The notes under the pieces are model-generated. The model ran no database searches. It was given only the letters and a program-made list of their open reading frames with translations, and was not told where the DNA came from. A stretch of 64,000 nucleotides of DNA, taken from Streptomyces sp. R41 (GTDB taxonomy: Bacteria > Actinomycetota > Actinomycetes > Streptomycetales > Streptomycetaceae). The translations under genes were made by a program, and so were the position numbers. The stretch covers positions 3,286,001 to 3,350,000 of the forward strand of contig NZ_CP163443.1 in the NCBI RefSeq assembly GCF_041053055.1, in the 5' to 3' direction. Shown here piece by piece: positions 1 through 8,739 of the stretch (its first letter is position 1; the number at the start of each line of letters is the position of its first letter).

Positions 1-1212
1 GGTCTGGTCGACATCGTCGGCGAGGTCGTGGGCCCCGTCCAGCTGCCGAAGGACCTCTCCTGGTACGCGAACGGCAACTTCGGCATCGGCAAGCCGACCG
101 GACAGCCCCGGGCACATCTCATGGCCAGAGACACCGCCATCGCCGCGGATCCGCAGATCAACTACGCCCCGTACGACAACGACGGCAACGGGTTCGTCGA
201 CGCCTTCATCGTGCTGCACCCGGGACCGGGCGGCGAGGTCACCGGTGACCCCGGCGACATCTGGTCGCACAAGTGGACCCTGCCGGACGCCTACAACGCG
301 GACGGCGCGCGCATCTTCGCGTACCTCACCATCCCCGAGGACGCCAAAATCGGCGTCTGCGCACACGAGTTGGGGCACCTGCTGTTCGGCTTCCCCGACC
401 TGTACGACATCGACGGCACGTCGGAAGGAGTCGGCAACTGGTGCCTGATGGGCGGTGGTTCGTGGGGAGGCGGCGGTGACGTGCCGACGCACCCGTCGGC
501 CTGGTGCAAGGTCGACCAGGGCTGGGCGACGGTGTCCAACGTCAACGGCCCGACGACCCTGTCGATCCCTGACGTGAAGAACAGCCACCAGGTGCACCGG
601 CTGTGGACCGGCGGGCTGCCCGGCAGTGAGTACTTCCTGGTCGAGAACCGCCAGCGCACCGGCTATGACGCCTCGCTGCCCGGCGACGGGCTGTTGATCT
701 GGCACGTCGACGAGCACCAGCCCGACAACTCCGACGAGACCCACTACATGGTGGGACTGGTACAGGGCGACAACCAGCAGGACCTCGAGTGGTCGGCGAA
801 TCGCGGCGACACCGGCGACCCCTACCCCGGAAGCACCGGGAACACCGCGTTCGGTCCTACGAGCGCCCCCAGTTCCCACTCCCACTCGGGCGCCCCGACC
901 GGTGTGTCCGTCACCGGCATCTCGGCGTCCGGGCCCACGATGACGGCCACGGTCGCGGTCACCGTGCCGGGACCGGTCCATCTGCCGGTCGGCGTCACCG
1001 CGGCGCGGACCGAGGCGGACGGCGAGCTCGGGCTGACCGAGATGATCCACGCCTTCCAGGCGCGGCTGGAGGCTCTGGAACAGGCCGTGGCAGGGGACGC
1101 GCGGAGGTCTGCCGAGCCGGTCCTCGAAGGCGGCCAGCGACAGGAGTACGACGGCACGCCGGGAGCCGCGGAGTCCGCCACGGGCGTCGGCCACGGCTAC
1201 CGTCGGCCCTAG
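1..1212 (+). CDS. M6 family secreted metalloprotease, 5' end cut by window
   Basis: This is the C-terminal part of a zinc-dependent M6 (immune inhibitor A type) peptidase. The reading frame is open from base 1, so the true start lies upstream. The zinc motif HELGH, continuing into LLFGFPDLYD, is encoded at about 364-402 and matches the HExxHxxGxxD pattern of the family. It is followed by a GNWCLMGGGSWGG stretch and LIWHVDE, both usual in M6 catalytic domains. The last ~90 residues contain a short helical stretch (about FQARLEALEQAV) after a beta-rich segment and have no recognised domain. M6 proteases are secreted and degrade extracellular protein; the signal peptide and propeptide would be upstream of the window. 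A second large secreted protease lies at 2829-6563. Confidence 0.85.
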   Translation, partial: GLVDIVGEVVGPVQLPKDLSWYANGNFGIGKPTGQPRAHLMARDTAIAADPQINYAPYDNDGNGFVDAFIVLHPGPGGEVTGDPGDIWSHKWTLPDAYNADGARIFAYLTIPEDAKIGVCAHELGHLLFGFPDLYDIDGTSEGVGNWCLMGGGSWGGGGDVPTHPSAWCKVDQGWATVSNVNGPTTLSIPDVKNSHQVHRLWTGGLPGSEYFLVENRQRTGYDASLPGDGLLIWHVDEHQPDNSDETHYMVGLVQGDNQQDLEWSANRGDTGDPYPGSTGNTAFGPTSAPSSHSHSGAPTGVSVTGISASGPTMTATVAVTVPGPVHLPVGVTAARTEADGELGLTEMIHAFQARLEALEQAVAGDARRSAEPVLEGGQRQEYDGTPGAAESATGVGHGYRRP

Positions 1213-1279
1213 GACGCCCCACCACGCCGGCGGGTACGGCTACGGCAGGACGACCGAAGACGGGCGGAGGGCGTGAGCC

Positions 1280-1585
1280 ATGGTGCAGGCGACCGAGAAT
1301 CTCACCGCGCTGACCGTCCGCCTGGTCACGACGGGGCCGCATCCACGGCTGAAGGACTGGTACCGGCTGGTCGTCGACGTCCTCGACGCCCAGCCGGTCG
1401 CCGGCTACGCCGATCTTCTGTCCCGGCACGTCGGGCACCGTCTCGACCTCGCCGTGCCGAGCGACCTCGTAGCGGGTCCGGCTCCGGGCACCGTCATCCA
1501 CCTGCGGGCCAGACTCGCCGGAGGCGAGGCGCTGGCCGAGAAGCGTCCGCCGCCGGGCACCTTCGTGGTGGAGCCTCCACCCTGA
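1280..1585 (+). CDS. Small hypothetical protein (101 aa)
   Basis: A 101-residue protein beginning MVQATENLTALTVRL. The ATG is preceded by GGAGGG at about 1265, which supports the start, and it lies 67 bp after the M6 protease stop on the same strand, so the two may be co-transcribed. It has no signal peptide, no membrane segment and no cysteine. The sequence is mixed alpha/beta in character and ends in a proline-rich tail (FVVEPPP). I do not recognise a family. The good ribosome site and Streptomyces-like third-position GC argue that it is real. Confidence 0.55.
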   Translation: MVQATENLTALTVRLVTTGPHPRLKDWYRLVVDVLDAQPVAGYADLLSRHVGHRLDLAVPSDLVAGPAPGTVIHLRARLAGGEALAEKRPPPGTFVVEPPP

Positions 1586-1683
1586 CGTCCGGCGGCCCGC
1601 CCGCAGTGCGTCCAAGGGCAGCGTGAGCGGGCACGACCACCCAGCGTTCGACCAGCGCAGCCAGGAAGGAAGCGGCGGTGGCG

Positions 1684-2691
1684 CTACGTCTGTCTCGGCA
1701 CCGGTGGGTCTACCCAGCCGTGTCGGACGGCGTGGCCGCCGAGCTGCATCCGGGTCCGAACTCCGGCTATGTCCATGAGGTGGCGCAGGCGTCGGTGCAG
1801 CGTGCGCGGTGACAGACCGAGCTGTGTCGCGGCCGTCGGGTCGGTCACGCCGGCCAGCAGGAGCGCGAGGATCCTTCGGTCGAGGTCGGTCGGGCCCTCC
1901 GCCCCGAGTTCGACAGGGGGTTCGGCTTCTCCGCCGGTGCCCGACAGCTCCAGCGGGTGGGCGGTGCGCCATACCGTCTCGAACAGCGCGTCCATCGCGT
2001 CCAGCAGACCGCTGCGGTGCAGCAGCACCGCGCCGGGCTCTCCGGTCGGCGTGGTCGCGAGCGGGACGAGGCCGAGTTCGGCGTCGGCCAGCATGAGTTT
2101 CATGGGCAACTGGTCGGCGACACGCAGCTGCACGCCGTTGCGCAGGGAATCGATCGCGTCGTGGACGATGCCCGGCTCCGCCAGCACGGCCCGGTCCAGT
2201 ACCGCCCGGAAGTGCACGCCGCGGCCGATGGCCATGGGTTCGGCCGTGTTCTCGTCGGGAGGCAGGGCGACGAACGGTGCGGTGATGAAGGCGCGGACCT
2301 GCATGCGGGCCGCCTGCTGCACCTGGAGGTAGCGATGGCGGATGGCGTCGACGCCCGTGACGACCTCGATCAGATCGACGATGCTGCTTCCGGTCATCGC
2401 CGCCCGGTGTTCCTCGGCGAAGGTCACCAGGGCATGCTCGGCCGCGCGCAGCCCGTCCCGGCGATGGCTGATGAGAGCGCCGAGCGCCATGGCCGGCGGC
2501 GCGGCGGTGAACTGCTCGTCCGCCGACCTGATCACCAGCCCCCACCCGACCAGGCGGGACAAGGCCTTGTCTACCTGGGCCTGCGGCATGACGAGCAAAT
2601 CCGACAGCAGCGTCGCGGTGGAGTCCGGCCGTCCGATCAGCGCCCGGTAGACGCGCTCGTCATCGGGTTCGAGGCCCAGAACATCCAGCAT
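1684..2691 (-). CDS. HTH transcriptional regulator, TrmB-like N-terminus and LuxR-like C-terminal HTH
   Basis: A 335-residue regulator starting MLDVLGLEPDDERVYRALIG. Residues 1-70 resemble the TrmB/winged-helix sensor-regulator pattern seen in Streptomyces 'helix-turn-helix' proteins: an acidic start, then a segment (PQAQVDKALSRLVGWGLV) that reads as a recognition helix and wing. The C-terminal ~65 residues (LDRRILALLLAGVTDPTAATQLGLSPRTLHRRLRHLM) form a LuxR/GerE-like HTH. The middle part is probably a ligand or partner domain. The open frame continues upstream, but the internal ATG at 2691 gives the family-typical N-terminus. It lies between the two secreted proteases, and regulating one of them is possible but not shown. 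Confidence 0.7.
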   Translation of the reverse strand: MLDVLGLEPDDERVYRALIGRPDSTATLLSDLLVMPQAQVDKALSRLVGWGLVIRSADEQFTAAPPAMALGALISHRRDGLRAAEHALVTFAEEHRAAMTGSSIVDLIEVVTGVDAIRHRYLQVQQAARMQVRAFITAPFVALPPDENTAEPMAIGRGVHFRAVLDRAVLAEPGIVHDAIDSLRNGVQLRVADQLPMKLMLADAELGLVPLATTPTGEPGAVLLHRSGLLDAMDALFETVWRTAHPLELSGTGGEAEPPVELGAEGPTDLDRRILALLLAGVTDPTAATQLGLSPRTLHRRLRHLMDIAGVRTRMQLGGHAVRHGWVDPPVPRQT

Positions 2692-2787
2692 CGGCGACCG
2701 ACTCTCTTCCGCTTGCCGCAGCGGGGAGAGTATGCGCCATGGCGGCAGACTCTGAATAGTCCCTGGTGGGAGTGGGTGCGACGGGAA

Positions 2788-2817
2788 GGGCCCCGGGGAG
2801 TCGCCTCCCCGGGGCCC
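2788..2817 (-). terminator. Rho-independent-type hairpin after the S8 protease
   Basis: A perfect inverted repeat GGGCCCCGGGGAG - TCGC - CTCCCCGGGGCCC (13-bp arms, 4-nt loop), 12 bp beyond the stop of the S8 protease at 2829. There is no U-tract, as is usual in Streptomyces. Confidence 0.75.
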
Positions 2818-2828
2818 GACAGTGCGGT

Positions 2829-5800
2829 TCATCGCAGGCCGTACGCCCGGATGATGTCGTTCTTGACGCCGAAGCCGCTGTTCGTCTCGGCGCTCGCGCG
2901 GACCGAGAGGAAGCCGCCGGGCTTCTTCGCCGTCCTGAACGAACCCGTCCAATAGCCGTCGGCGCCCTTGGTCAGGGTCACCTTCTGCCAGGTGGCACCG
3001 TCGTCGTAGGAGACATCCAGCTTCACCGTGGTGACTTTGCCCGGCACGGTGCCGCCGTCCATCGACACCGGCTTGAGCGCGATCTTCTGGGTCGCGTTGG
3101 CCTTGACGTCGCCGTGCAGGTCCGACTCCAGCTTGTAGTTCAGGTTCAGCACCGAGAACGGCTCGAAGAAGTCCGAGTCGACGGTGTCGGACATGAACGT
3201 CCACTCGGTGTGGGTGCGCGTCGACAGCCGGAAGACGTCGGCGGGCCGCTCCGCGTCGAGGACGGCGCGGTAGGGCAGGTTGCCCGCCGGCACCTCCACC
3301 CACTGCATGTCCGTGCTGTGCGGGTTGTCGTGGATCAGCGTGTCGCCCTGGAAGACCTGCAGGTGGGTCGGCGTCTCACCCCACTGCAGGAAGCCGCCCA
3401 GCCGCATGTTGTCGCTGGCGGAGGCCCATGCCTGCACGTTCCAGGTCATGTAGTTCTGCCAACGGGAGTTGTACACGCCGAAGGCCTCGCCCTGGCCGGG
3501 CCGGGTCGCCGGAGCGAACCAGTCCAGACGGGTCGTGCTGCCCTTGGCATACGTGTTGTCGCCCGACACCATCACCCACGGCAGGTCTCCGTCGACGCCC
3601 TGCGCGTGGAACTCCCTCCAGACCTGACCCGGGGTCACCCATTCGGTGCGGGTGCCCGGGTGCCACTCGGCCTCGGGGAAGTTGAACGACGGGCTGAGCG
3701 TGAAGTCGGACCGGTAGCCCTCCGCCAACTTGCCGTCCGTGGCCGAGTAGTAGCGGGCATCGATCCGGGCGAGGTCACCCTTGGTCGGCTTGTAGACCAG
3801 GGCCCGGTCCGGCACCTGGCCGGGGTACTCCCGGGTCAGGTCGTAGACGAACGGCGTGTACTCGGTCTGCTTCGCGGTCAGCTTCAAGCTGCCGGCCTTG
3901 GCCATCGCGATAAGGGACTTGCCCGCGTCGCGGTGCACGGTGGCGACCGGGATGGTCGACTCACCGACGTACTCCATCAGGGCACCGACACCGTCGTTGA
4001 CCACGATCAGCGCCTTCGCACCGGCCGCGACCGCGGCCTCGGCGCGTTCCTGCGGCGAGACCTCGTCGCTGCGCTCGATGACGACGACCTTGCCCTTGGC
4101 CCTGACCTTCTTGTATTCGGCCGCCGCGCCGTTGCCCGCGTAGACGGCGTCCAGCCTGTCCGTGGCGGTGCCCAGGGCGCTGCCCGCCTGCACCAGTGCC
4201 TCGAAGCGGCGGCGACCGCCCGGCGTGCTCAGGCTGAGCTGCGGCTCGCCCTTGCGCCAGCGGGTGGTCAGCAGGAACTCGCCCTGCTTCATCGGCTTCG
4301 TGGGCGCGACGTAGACGTCGTCGTATGTCGGCGGCAGCACGTACGCGCTGCGGTAGTCCGTGTACGGGTCGAGGCCCTTGTAGTGGACGTTGAAGTCGAC
4401 CTTGCGCTGGCGGTCCTCGGTGCGCTGCGGCGCCTCGGTCTGCAGCAGGCGTGCCTTGCGCGCGTCCAGCACCACGTCCGCGGAGCCGTCCTTGAGTACG
4501 GTCTCGGGGTCGACCAGCACGGCCAGACCCGAGCGGTCCGCCTTCTCGCCGGCCACGTCGAGGTACCCCGCGACGGTGTAGAGGCCGGGTGCCATGCGCA
4601 TGGTGGTCGAGCCGTCGACGTACACCTGCCACGGCCAGAAGTCGCCGGCCAGGTTGATCGTGACCCAGCCGGCGGCGGGCTTGCCGTCCCGGTCGACCAG
4701 CTTGATGTTCAGGTCGTAGCGCTCCTCCTCCTTGAGCAGCGCCACGGACGTGCGGGTCACCGGCTTCCCGGTGGCCGCGTCGGTGGCTATCACGTAGCCG
4801 ACGTGCCGGCCCGGCGAGGCGGCTTGCGGGTCACCGGTCACCGGGACGGCCGCGGTGCCGCCCGCCGGGACGGTCACCTTGGTGGCTCCCAGCGTGAACG
4901 GGCCGGCGTCGTCGGTCAGCGCCAGGTTCAGCGTGACGTCGGCGGAACCGGTGTTGGTGAAGGTCAGGTCCTTCGTGACGGCGACGTCGCTCGGCTCGTG
5001 CGGCCATGTGTAGTTGCCGAAGAAGAGCGATCCGGTACCGCGGACCGTGGTGCGCACGGCGGCGGCCACGTCGACACGGCCGGTGCCGACCTCGTACGGC
5101 GAGTACTCGTCGGCCAGACCCTTCGCGGTGCTCATCAGGTGTTCCTTGAGCTGCGCGCCGGTCCAGTCGGGGTGTCGCTGGGCCAGGATCGCCGCCGCGC
5201 CGACCACGTGCGGGGTGGCCATCGAGGTGCCGCTGAGGGTGCGGTAAAGGCCCTCACCACCGTCGGTCATCTCCTGCGAGCGGGCCGCGGTGATGTCCAC
5301 GCCGGGCGCCGAGATGTCCGGCTTCATGCCGCCGGAGGAGGCCAGCGGGCCGGTGCTGGAGAAGGACGCGAGCCGGTCCTGCTTGTCCGTGGCGGCCACG
5401 GTCAGCGCCGAGGCGGCCGCACCCGGGGAGGAGATGCTCTCCGGGCCCGCGTTGCCGGCGGCGATGACGAACAGCGTGCCGTACTGCGCGGACAGCGCGT
5501 CGACCATCTGCGACATCGGGTCGCTGCCGTCCGTCGGGTAGGTGTCGCCGAGGCTCATGTTGACGACGTCCGCACCGGACTCGGCGGCCCACTGCATGCC
5601 GGCCATGACCCAGGAGTCCTGGCCGTAGCCCTCCGCGCCACCGAGCACCTTGCCGACGATCAGATCGGCGCCGGGGGCGACGCCCTTGTAGTCACCGCCG
5701 GAGGCGGCGCCCGAACCGACGATCGTGCTGGCCACGTGCGTACCGTGCCCGTTGAGGTCGGAGAAGGCCTCACCCGGCACGAAGCTGACCGTGTCGTCGA

Positions 5801-6563
5801 TCCGGCCGGCGAAGTCGGGGTGGTTGACGTCGACGCCGGTGTCGAGCAGCGCCACCTTGACACCCTTGCCGGTGTAGCCGGCCGCCCAGGCCTCGGGCGC
5901 ACCGATCAGCGGCACGCTCTCCTTCAGGTTGGCCTTCACGCGACCGTCGAGCCACAGCTTGGCCACACCCGCGCCCAACGTCTTGCTGTCCTGCGGCGCG
6001 ACGGCCTTCCAGAAGGTGCGGGCCTGCCGCTTCTCGGCCTTGAGCACGGCACCGCGGATGCCCTTGAGCTTGCGCGTCAGCTTGCTGCCCCGGGGGGCCG
6101 TCGGCTCGACGGCCGCGCGAGACTTCGGCTTGGCATACGTCGCGATCAGCGGCACCGCGGCCGACTTCGCGTCGTCGTAGCCCATCTCGATCAGATCGGT
6201 GACGTTGAACAGCCGCCGGTCCAGCTTGTCCGTGCCCAGCAGCGGCGCCGCCTCGTCCGGGACGACGAACAGGTCACCCTTGATCTCCTGGATCTTTACG
6301 CCGCCGACGGCGCTGTCCGGCCGGTCGACCTCGGCGGTCTGCTTGCCGTCGGCCATCGTGGTGACCGTGACGACGTCGCCGGTGACCAGGGTGACCTTGT
6401 GGGTCGCCGAGGGCTTGGCGGGAACGGTGGGCTTGCTCGGAGCGGCTTGTGCGGGCGCTTGCAGAACTGCGAGCCCCGACGCCAGCAGCGGCACCGCGGT
6501 GGCGGCCGATATCAGCTGCCAGCGTCTGCGCCGGAAGGCGGAAGCCTGAAAGGGGGAGGACAT
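2829..6563 (-). CDS. Secreted S8 subtilisin-like serine protease (1244 aa)
   Basis: A large extracellular subtilase. Residues 1-41 form a Sec signal peptide (RRRRWQ basic start, hydrophobic core, AQA-A cleavage). The catalytic domain spans about 210-480 with the full triad visible: Asp241 (LLDTGVD), His273 (NGHGTH), Ser447 (GTSMATPH), and oxyanion Asn371 (AAGNAG). A protease-associated-like segment falls around 820-890 (AVAAGAKALIVVNDGVGALMEY). The long C-terminal region of beta-rich repeats ends in a domain with AYGLR at the terminus. Streptomyces proteins of this build are commonly about 1100-1250 residues. The start MSSPFQAS is supported by GGGGGAGGA just upstream. An 8-bp-arm inverted repeat lies about 48 bp upstream and a strong hairpin follows the stop. 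A 1310-codon open frame runs antisense to it and is a GC-driven artefact. Confidence 0.93.
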   Translation of the reverse strand: MSSPFQASAFRRRRWQLISAATAVPLLASGLAVLQAPAQAAPSKPTVPAKPSATHKVTLVTGDVVTVTTMADGKQTAEVDRPDSAVGGVKIQEIKGDLFVVPDEAAPLLGTDKLDRRLFNVTDLIEMGYDDAKSAAVPLIATYAKPKSRAAVEPTAPRGSKLTRKLKGIRGAVLKAEKRQARTFWKAVAPQDSKTLGAGVAKLWLDGRVKANLKESVPLIGAPEAWAAGYTGKGVKVALLDTGVDVNHPDFAGRIDDTVSFVPGEAFSDLNGHGTHVASTIVGSGAASGGDYKGVAPGADLIVGKVLGGAEGYGQDSWVMAGMQWAAESGADVVNMSLGDTYPTDGSDPMSQMVDALSAQYGTLFVIAAGNAGPESISSPGAAASALTVAATDKQDRLASFSSTGPLASSGGMKPDISAPGVDITAARSQEMTDGGEGLYRTLSGTSMATPHVVGAAAILAQRHPDWTGAQLKEHLMSTAKGLADEYSPYEVGTGRVDVAAAVRTTVRGTGSLFFGNYTWPHEPSDVAVTKDLTFTNTGSADVTLNLALTDDAGPFTLGATKVTVPAGGTAAVPVTGDPQAASPGRHVGYVIATDAATGKPVTRTSVALLKEEERYDLNIKLVDRDGKPAAGWVTINLAGDFWPWQVYVDGSTTMRMAPGLYTVAGYLDVAGEKADRSGLAVLVDPETVLKDGSADVVLDARKARLLQTEAPQRTEDRQRKVDFNVHYKGLDPYTDYRSAYVLPPTYDDVYVAPTKPMKQGEFLLTTRWRKGEPQLSLSTPGGRRRFEALVQAGSALGTATDRLDAVYAGNGAAAEYKKVRAKGKVVVIERSDEVSPQERAEAAVAAGAKALIVVNDGVGALMEYVGESTIPVATVHRDAGKSLIAMAKAGSLKLTAKQTEYTPFVYDLTREYPGQVPDRALVYKPTKGDLARIDARYYSATDGKLAEGYRSDFTLSPSFNFPEAEWHPGTRTEWVTPGQVWREFHAQGVDGDLPWVMVSGDNTYAKGSTTRLDWFAPATRPGQGEAFGVYNSRWQNYMTWNVQAWASASDNMRLGGFLQWGETPTHLQVFQGDTLIHDNPHSTDMQWVEVPAGNLPYRAVLDAERPADVFRLSTRTHTEWTFMSDTVDSDFFEPFSVLNLNYKLESDLHGDVKANATQKIALKPVSMDGGTVPGKVTTVKLDVSYDDGATWQKVTLTKGADGYWTGSFRTAKKPGGFLSVRASAETNSGFGVKNDIIRAYGLR

Positions 6564-6610
6564 GCCCTGGGTCTATCGGCCAGTTCACGCCGACGTGAAG
6601 ACCAGACGAC

Positions 6611-6640
6611 GGCAAGTCTTCGCCATGGCAAGGACTTGCC
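6611..6640. promoter_or_regulatory. Inverted repeat upstream of S8 protease, candidate operator
   Basis: GGCAAGTC, 14 nt, GACTTGCC: perfect 8-bp arms, beginning 48 bp upstream of the protease start codon. It is too widely spaced for a tight hairpin and fits a dimeric repressor or activator site. The protein that binds is unknown; the HTH protein at 1684-2691 is one candidate by position only. Confidence 0.4.
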
Positions 6641-6907
6641 AGCCGCAAATCGCGTACAGCCGGGCAGGGTTGCACTTTTCGGACCAGCGCCGGCTTGAAG
6701 TCGGACCAGCACCCCTTTGAAGTGGGTACGGTCCGCCCGCTGCCCCGGCGTGCCAACGAGGGGCATCATGGCCGGCGTTGAGACGAGGCGCGGTGGCGCC
6801 AGTGGCGCGAGGCGCCGAGGCGGTGCCGTGCGCAGGAACTCCCAAGCCGTGGCGGGAAATACGCCCGCATGACAAGAGGGCCCCGCCCAGGCCATACGCC
6901 CGGGTCG

Positions 6908-6943
6908 GAGCCCGGATAGCAGACGAGTTGGGCTATACGTCGG
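6908..6943 (-). repeat. Degenerate copy of rnpB 3' end (left island boundary, attL-like)
   Basis: These 36 bp match 20422-20457, the last bases of rnpB plus its downstream flank, with about four mismatches. The shared core is GCAGACGAGTYGGGCTATACG-like. Similarity extends weakly for about 15 bp to the left. Both copies have the same orientation, so they are direct repeats 13.5 kb apart, the arrangement left when an integrative element recombines into the 3' end of an RNA gene. The left copy has drifted and cannot encode a working rnpB end. The flanks (6641-6907) hold no supported gene. Confidence 0.7.
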
Positions 6944-6991
6944 TGATAGTTGCGGGATCGGCGGCGGGGCCTTTTGACACCCTCTTAGAGA

Positions 6992-7033
6992 TGCCTCCGG
7001 CAGGATTCGAGCCTACGCATACGGCTCCGGAGG
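6992..7033 (-). repeat. tRNA-Arg(CCG) 3'-half remnant, left copy
   Basis: Read on the minus strand, this holds the CCG anticodon loop and 3' anticodon stem, variable loop, T arm (GTAGG-CTCGAAT-CCTGC) and acceptor 3' strand of a tRNA-Arg. The D arm and the 5' acceptor strand are missing, so it is not a functional tRNA. It matches 18589-18630 at 37 of 42 positions in the same orientation. Homology stops at the anticodon loop, the usual crossover zone for tyrosine-integrase elements that target tRNAs. Confidence 0.7.
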
Positions 7034-7096
7034 GGGCTTCCTTCTGCACAGAACATGCTGGTGAGAGGCTTTGTTACGTCGAATCGACCGGGCCTT

Positions 7097-7113
7097 GTCC
7101 ACGTATCGTCCAC
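7097..7113. repeat. GTCCAC-N5-GTCCAC motif, copy 1
   Basis: Two GTCCAC hexamers exactly 11 bp apart, one helical turn. The same arrangement recurs at 11214 and 12879 and nowhere else that I noticed. It lies next to the left tRNA remnant and resembles paired integrase arm sites; that reading is inference. Confidence 0.5.
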
Positions 7114-7248
7114 GGGCTAAGGCGCGTCCCTTAGCTGATTTGGCCATGGACGAGATGGTCTGGTCTGGGCTGGTGTGACCACAGCGTCCGAGCTGCCCTG
7201 GATGCCGGTTCACTAGGATGAGCCCGCGTCAGTTCAGCAAGCCGATCA

Positions 7249-7470
7249 ATGCAGGAAGGCGCCGACCCAGTGAGCAAGGGCCGGTCGTGGAGCCCGCCGC
7301 TTGAGGACCGGATCCTGCTGGTTGCCGCGTACTGGCGGACGAACCTGACGCAGCGGCGGCTCGCACTGCCCTTCAGCAACTCAAAGTCCGCGGCCGACAG
7401 CATCATCAACCATTTTGGGCCTTCACTGGCGCTGCAGCCGCGCAAGTGGTTCCTAAGGACGCCGTGCTAA
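7249..7470 (+). pseudogene. Truncated IS5-family transposase N-terminus
   Basis: The 73-residue frame VSKGRSWSPPLEDRILLV, then AAYWRTNLTQRRLA and SKSAADSIINHFGP, matches the N-terminal helix-turn-helix of IS5-type (DDE_Tnp_4) transposases common in Streptomyces. It breaks after LALQPRKWF, where the catalytic DDE domain should begin. No DDE residues or inverted repeats follow, so only a relic is left. It sits just inside the left edge of the island and supports a history of insertions there. Confidence 0.7.
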
Positions 7471-7909
7471 GCGTGATCACTTCCGACGCCCGCAGATCAT
7501 TTAGGGGACAGCATTTGGCGAGCTTGTCGTCCGAATCGTCGAGGCTGATCAACTTGCCCTTGGGGCACGGGATTTGACCGATGCGCATCTCGTCGGACCG
7601 CTATAGTTGCGCTGAGCGTGGTGCAAGGCAGCATCGTGACGTATGGGACCAGGAACAGTCCTGGAGGCCCTTGATTCCTCGTGGTTGATGGATCGGGGCT
7701 GTCGCTGGCGCGGATGGTACCTCCCCATGAGGGTTTGATTCCGGGTCGACGCGGCAACCGCTTCCGGAGCCGTTGATGTATGACGTGGCGCGTGGCAATG
7801 GAGCACCCCGCGCCCGCTTCTCCTAAAAGCGAACTTCGCGAGGAGTGCGGAAGGGCCCCCAGCAACGGTGCTGGGGAAAGCCTGTGTGTGCTCGCGGAGT
7901 TGATAGCGC
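7471..7909. other. Island segment without a supported gene
   Basis: About 440 bp between the transposase relic and the DUF3800 gene. Several overlapping short frames exist on the minus strand (the longest reading CPKGKLISLDDSDDKLAKCC inside a 60-codon frame ending at 7406), but none has a convincing ribosome site or family match. GC is lower than in the flanking chromosome. Confidence 0.5.
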
Positions 7910-8602
7910 ATGGCCACCGAGTCCAGTGCTGCCCCCCTGCGCCTCTATTTCGTCGACGATGGAGGCAACGCCCGCACGACAGCCTGCTTCGCATCCTTAG
8001 GGATTGATCTCGCGCACGTGGACGTCGCGAACCAAAGATGGCGGGCCTTTCGCGCCGAGCTGGATGCTGACGCACGATTGGAGATTCCGGTCGACTCCTC
8101 TCTGCACTCGGTGAAGCTCGTGGGCGCTCGCGGCCGACATGTCCACCGCTCGCGCAGCACCGACCGCGTTACGCACCGACAGCACTGCCAGGAAGTCGTC
8201 TTGCGCGGGCTGCGGACGATCGCCGCGATACCCGGCGCGCGGGTGCGCGCTGTCTACCGAGAGACCGATGACTACGGGCGCGACCGGCCTGCCCTCTACG
8301 CTGCCCTGCTGCGCCAACTCAATGCCGAGCTCGCCAAATCTGGAATCCACGGGGTGGTCATCGTCGACGGCGATGGCACTGAAGGCGCCCTGCGACGGGC
8401 CCATCGGGCCCTCCCGGACGAGGGGCGCCACATCGTCGGCGACCCGGTGTTCCGGCCTGCCCGCGCCCTGGACCTGCTCCAGGGAGCAGACATGTTGGCG
8501 TACTCGGCCTACCAGGCGATCGCCAAGCACCCGTCTCGCGCGTTCATGTGGCACTGGTTTGGTTCCACGTTCCCAGGTGCCCACGGGCCCAGTTCCCTGT
8601 GA
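7910..8602 (+). CDS. DUF3800-like protein (RNase H-fold candidate)
   Basis: A 230-residue protein with the layout of the DUF3800 family. The N-terminal strand LRLYFVDDGG corresponds to the family's YVDESG motif. A central LHSVKLVG matches the region of the conserved His/Lys segment. VVIVDGDGTEGALRRAH gives the second acidic strand, and the C-terminal LLQGADMLAYSAYQAI matches the very typical LQLADLLAY. DUF3800 proteins are predicted to have an RNase H-like fold with acidic metal-binding residues and often occur in defence islands and near mobile elements; their biochemistry is not settled. It is followed after 137 bp by a 756-residue unknown on the same strand, with two hairpins between, so the two look like one cassette. 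GGAG at about 7895 is a weak ribosome site. Confidence 0.65.
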   Translation: MATESSAAPLRLYFVDDGGNARTTACFASLGIDLAHVDVANQRWRAFRAELDADARLEIPVDSSLHSVKLVGARGRHVHRSRSTDRVTHRQHCQEVVLRGLRTIAAIPGARVRAVYRETDDYGRDRPALYAALLRQLNAELAKSGIHGVVIVDGDGTEGALRRAHRALPDEGRHIVGDPVFRPARALDLLQGADMLAYSAYQAIAKHPSRAFMWHWFGSTFPGAHGPSSL

Positions 8603-8626
8603 GTTGAGTGGCGCAGAGGCGGGGGA

Positions 8627-8694
8627 CTGGGCCCCGAACGAAGCCGGGGCCCAGCCGGGCCGGACCTGGAACCCCGAGCGAAGCGGGCCAGGAC
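8627..8694 (+). other. Two related tandem hairpins between the cassette genes
   Basis: Hairpin 1 is CTGGGCCCCG - AACGAAGC - CGGGGCCCAG (perfect 10-bp arms, 8627-8654). Hairpin 2 (about 8667-8694) has arms CCTGG..CCCG and CGGGCCAGG around a loop AGCGAAG. The loops share the CGAAG core, so the second looks like a diverged copy. Possible roles are termination or attenuation between the two genes, or a structured RNA that is itself a component. Confidence 0.5.
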
Positions 8695-8739
8695 CGCTAA
8701 TCCAGTCTTCCACACCAACCACCTATGAGGAGGGGTTCA

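Noticed and set aside
2766..6698. 1310-codon open frame on the plus strand
   Set aside because: Fully antisense to the S8 protease, which has signal peptide, triad and terminator. The frame is a by-product of high third-position GC.
7406..7588. Small minus-strand gene with a CPKGKLISLDD motif
   Set aside because: Overlaps the transposase relic, lacks a clear ribosome site and matches nothing I recognise; coding status undecided.
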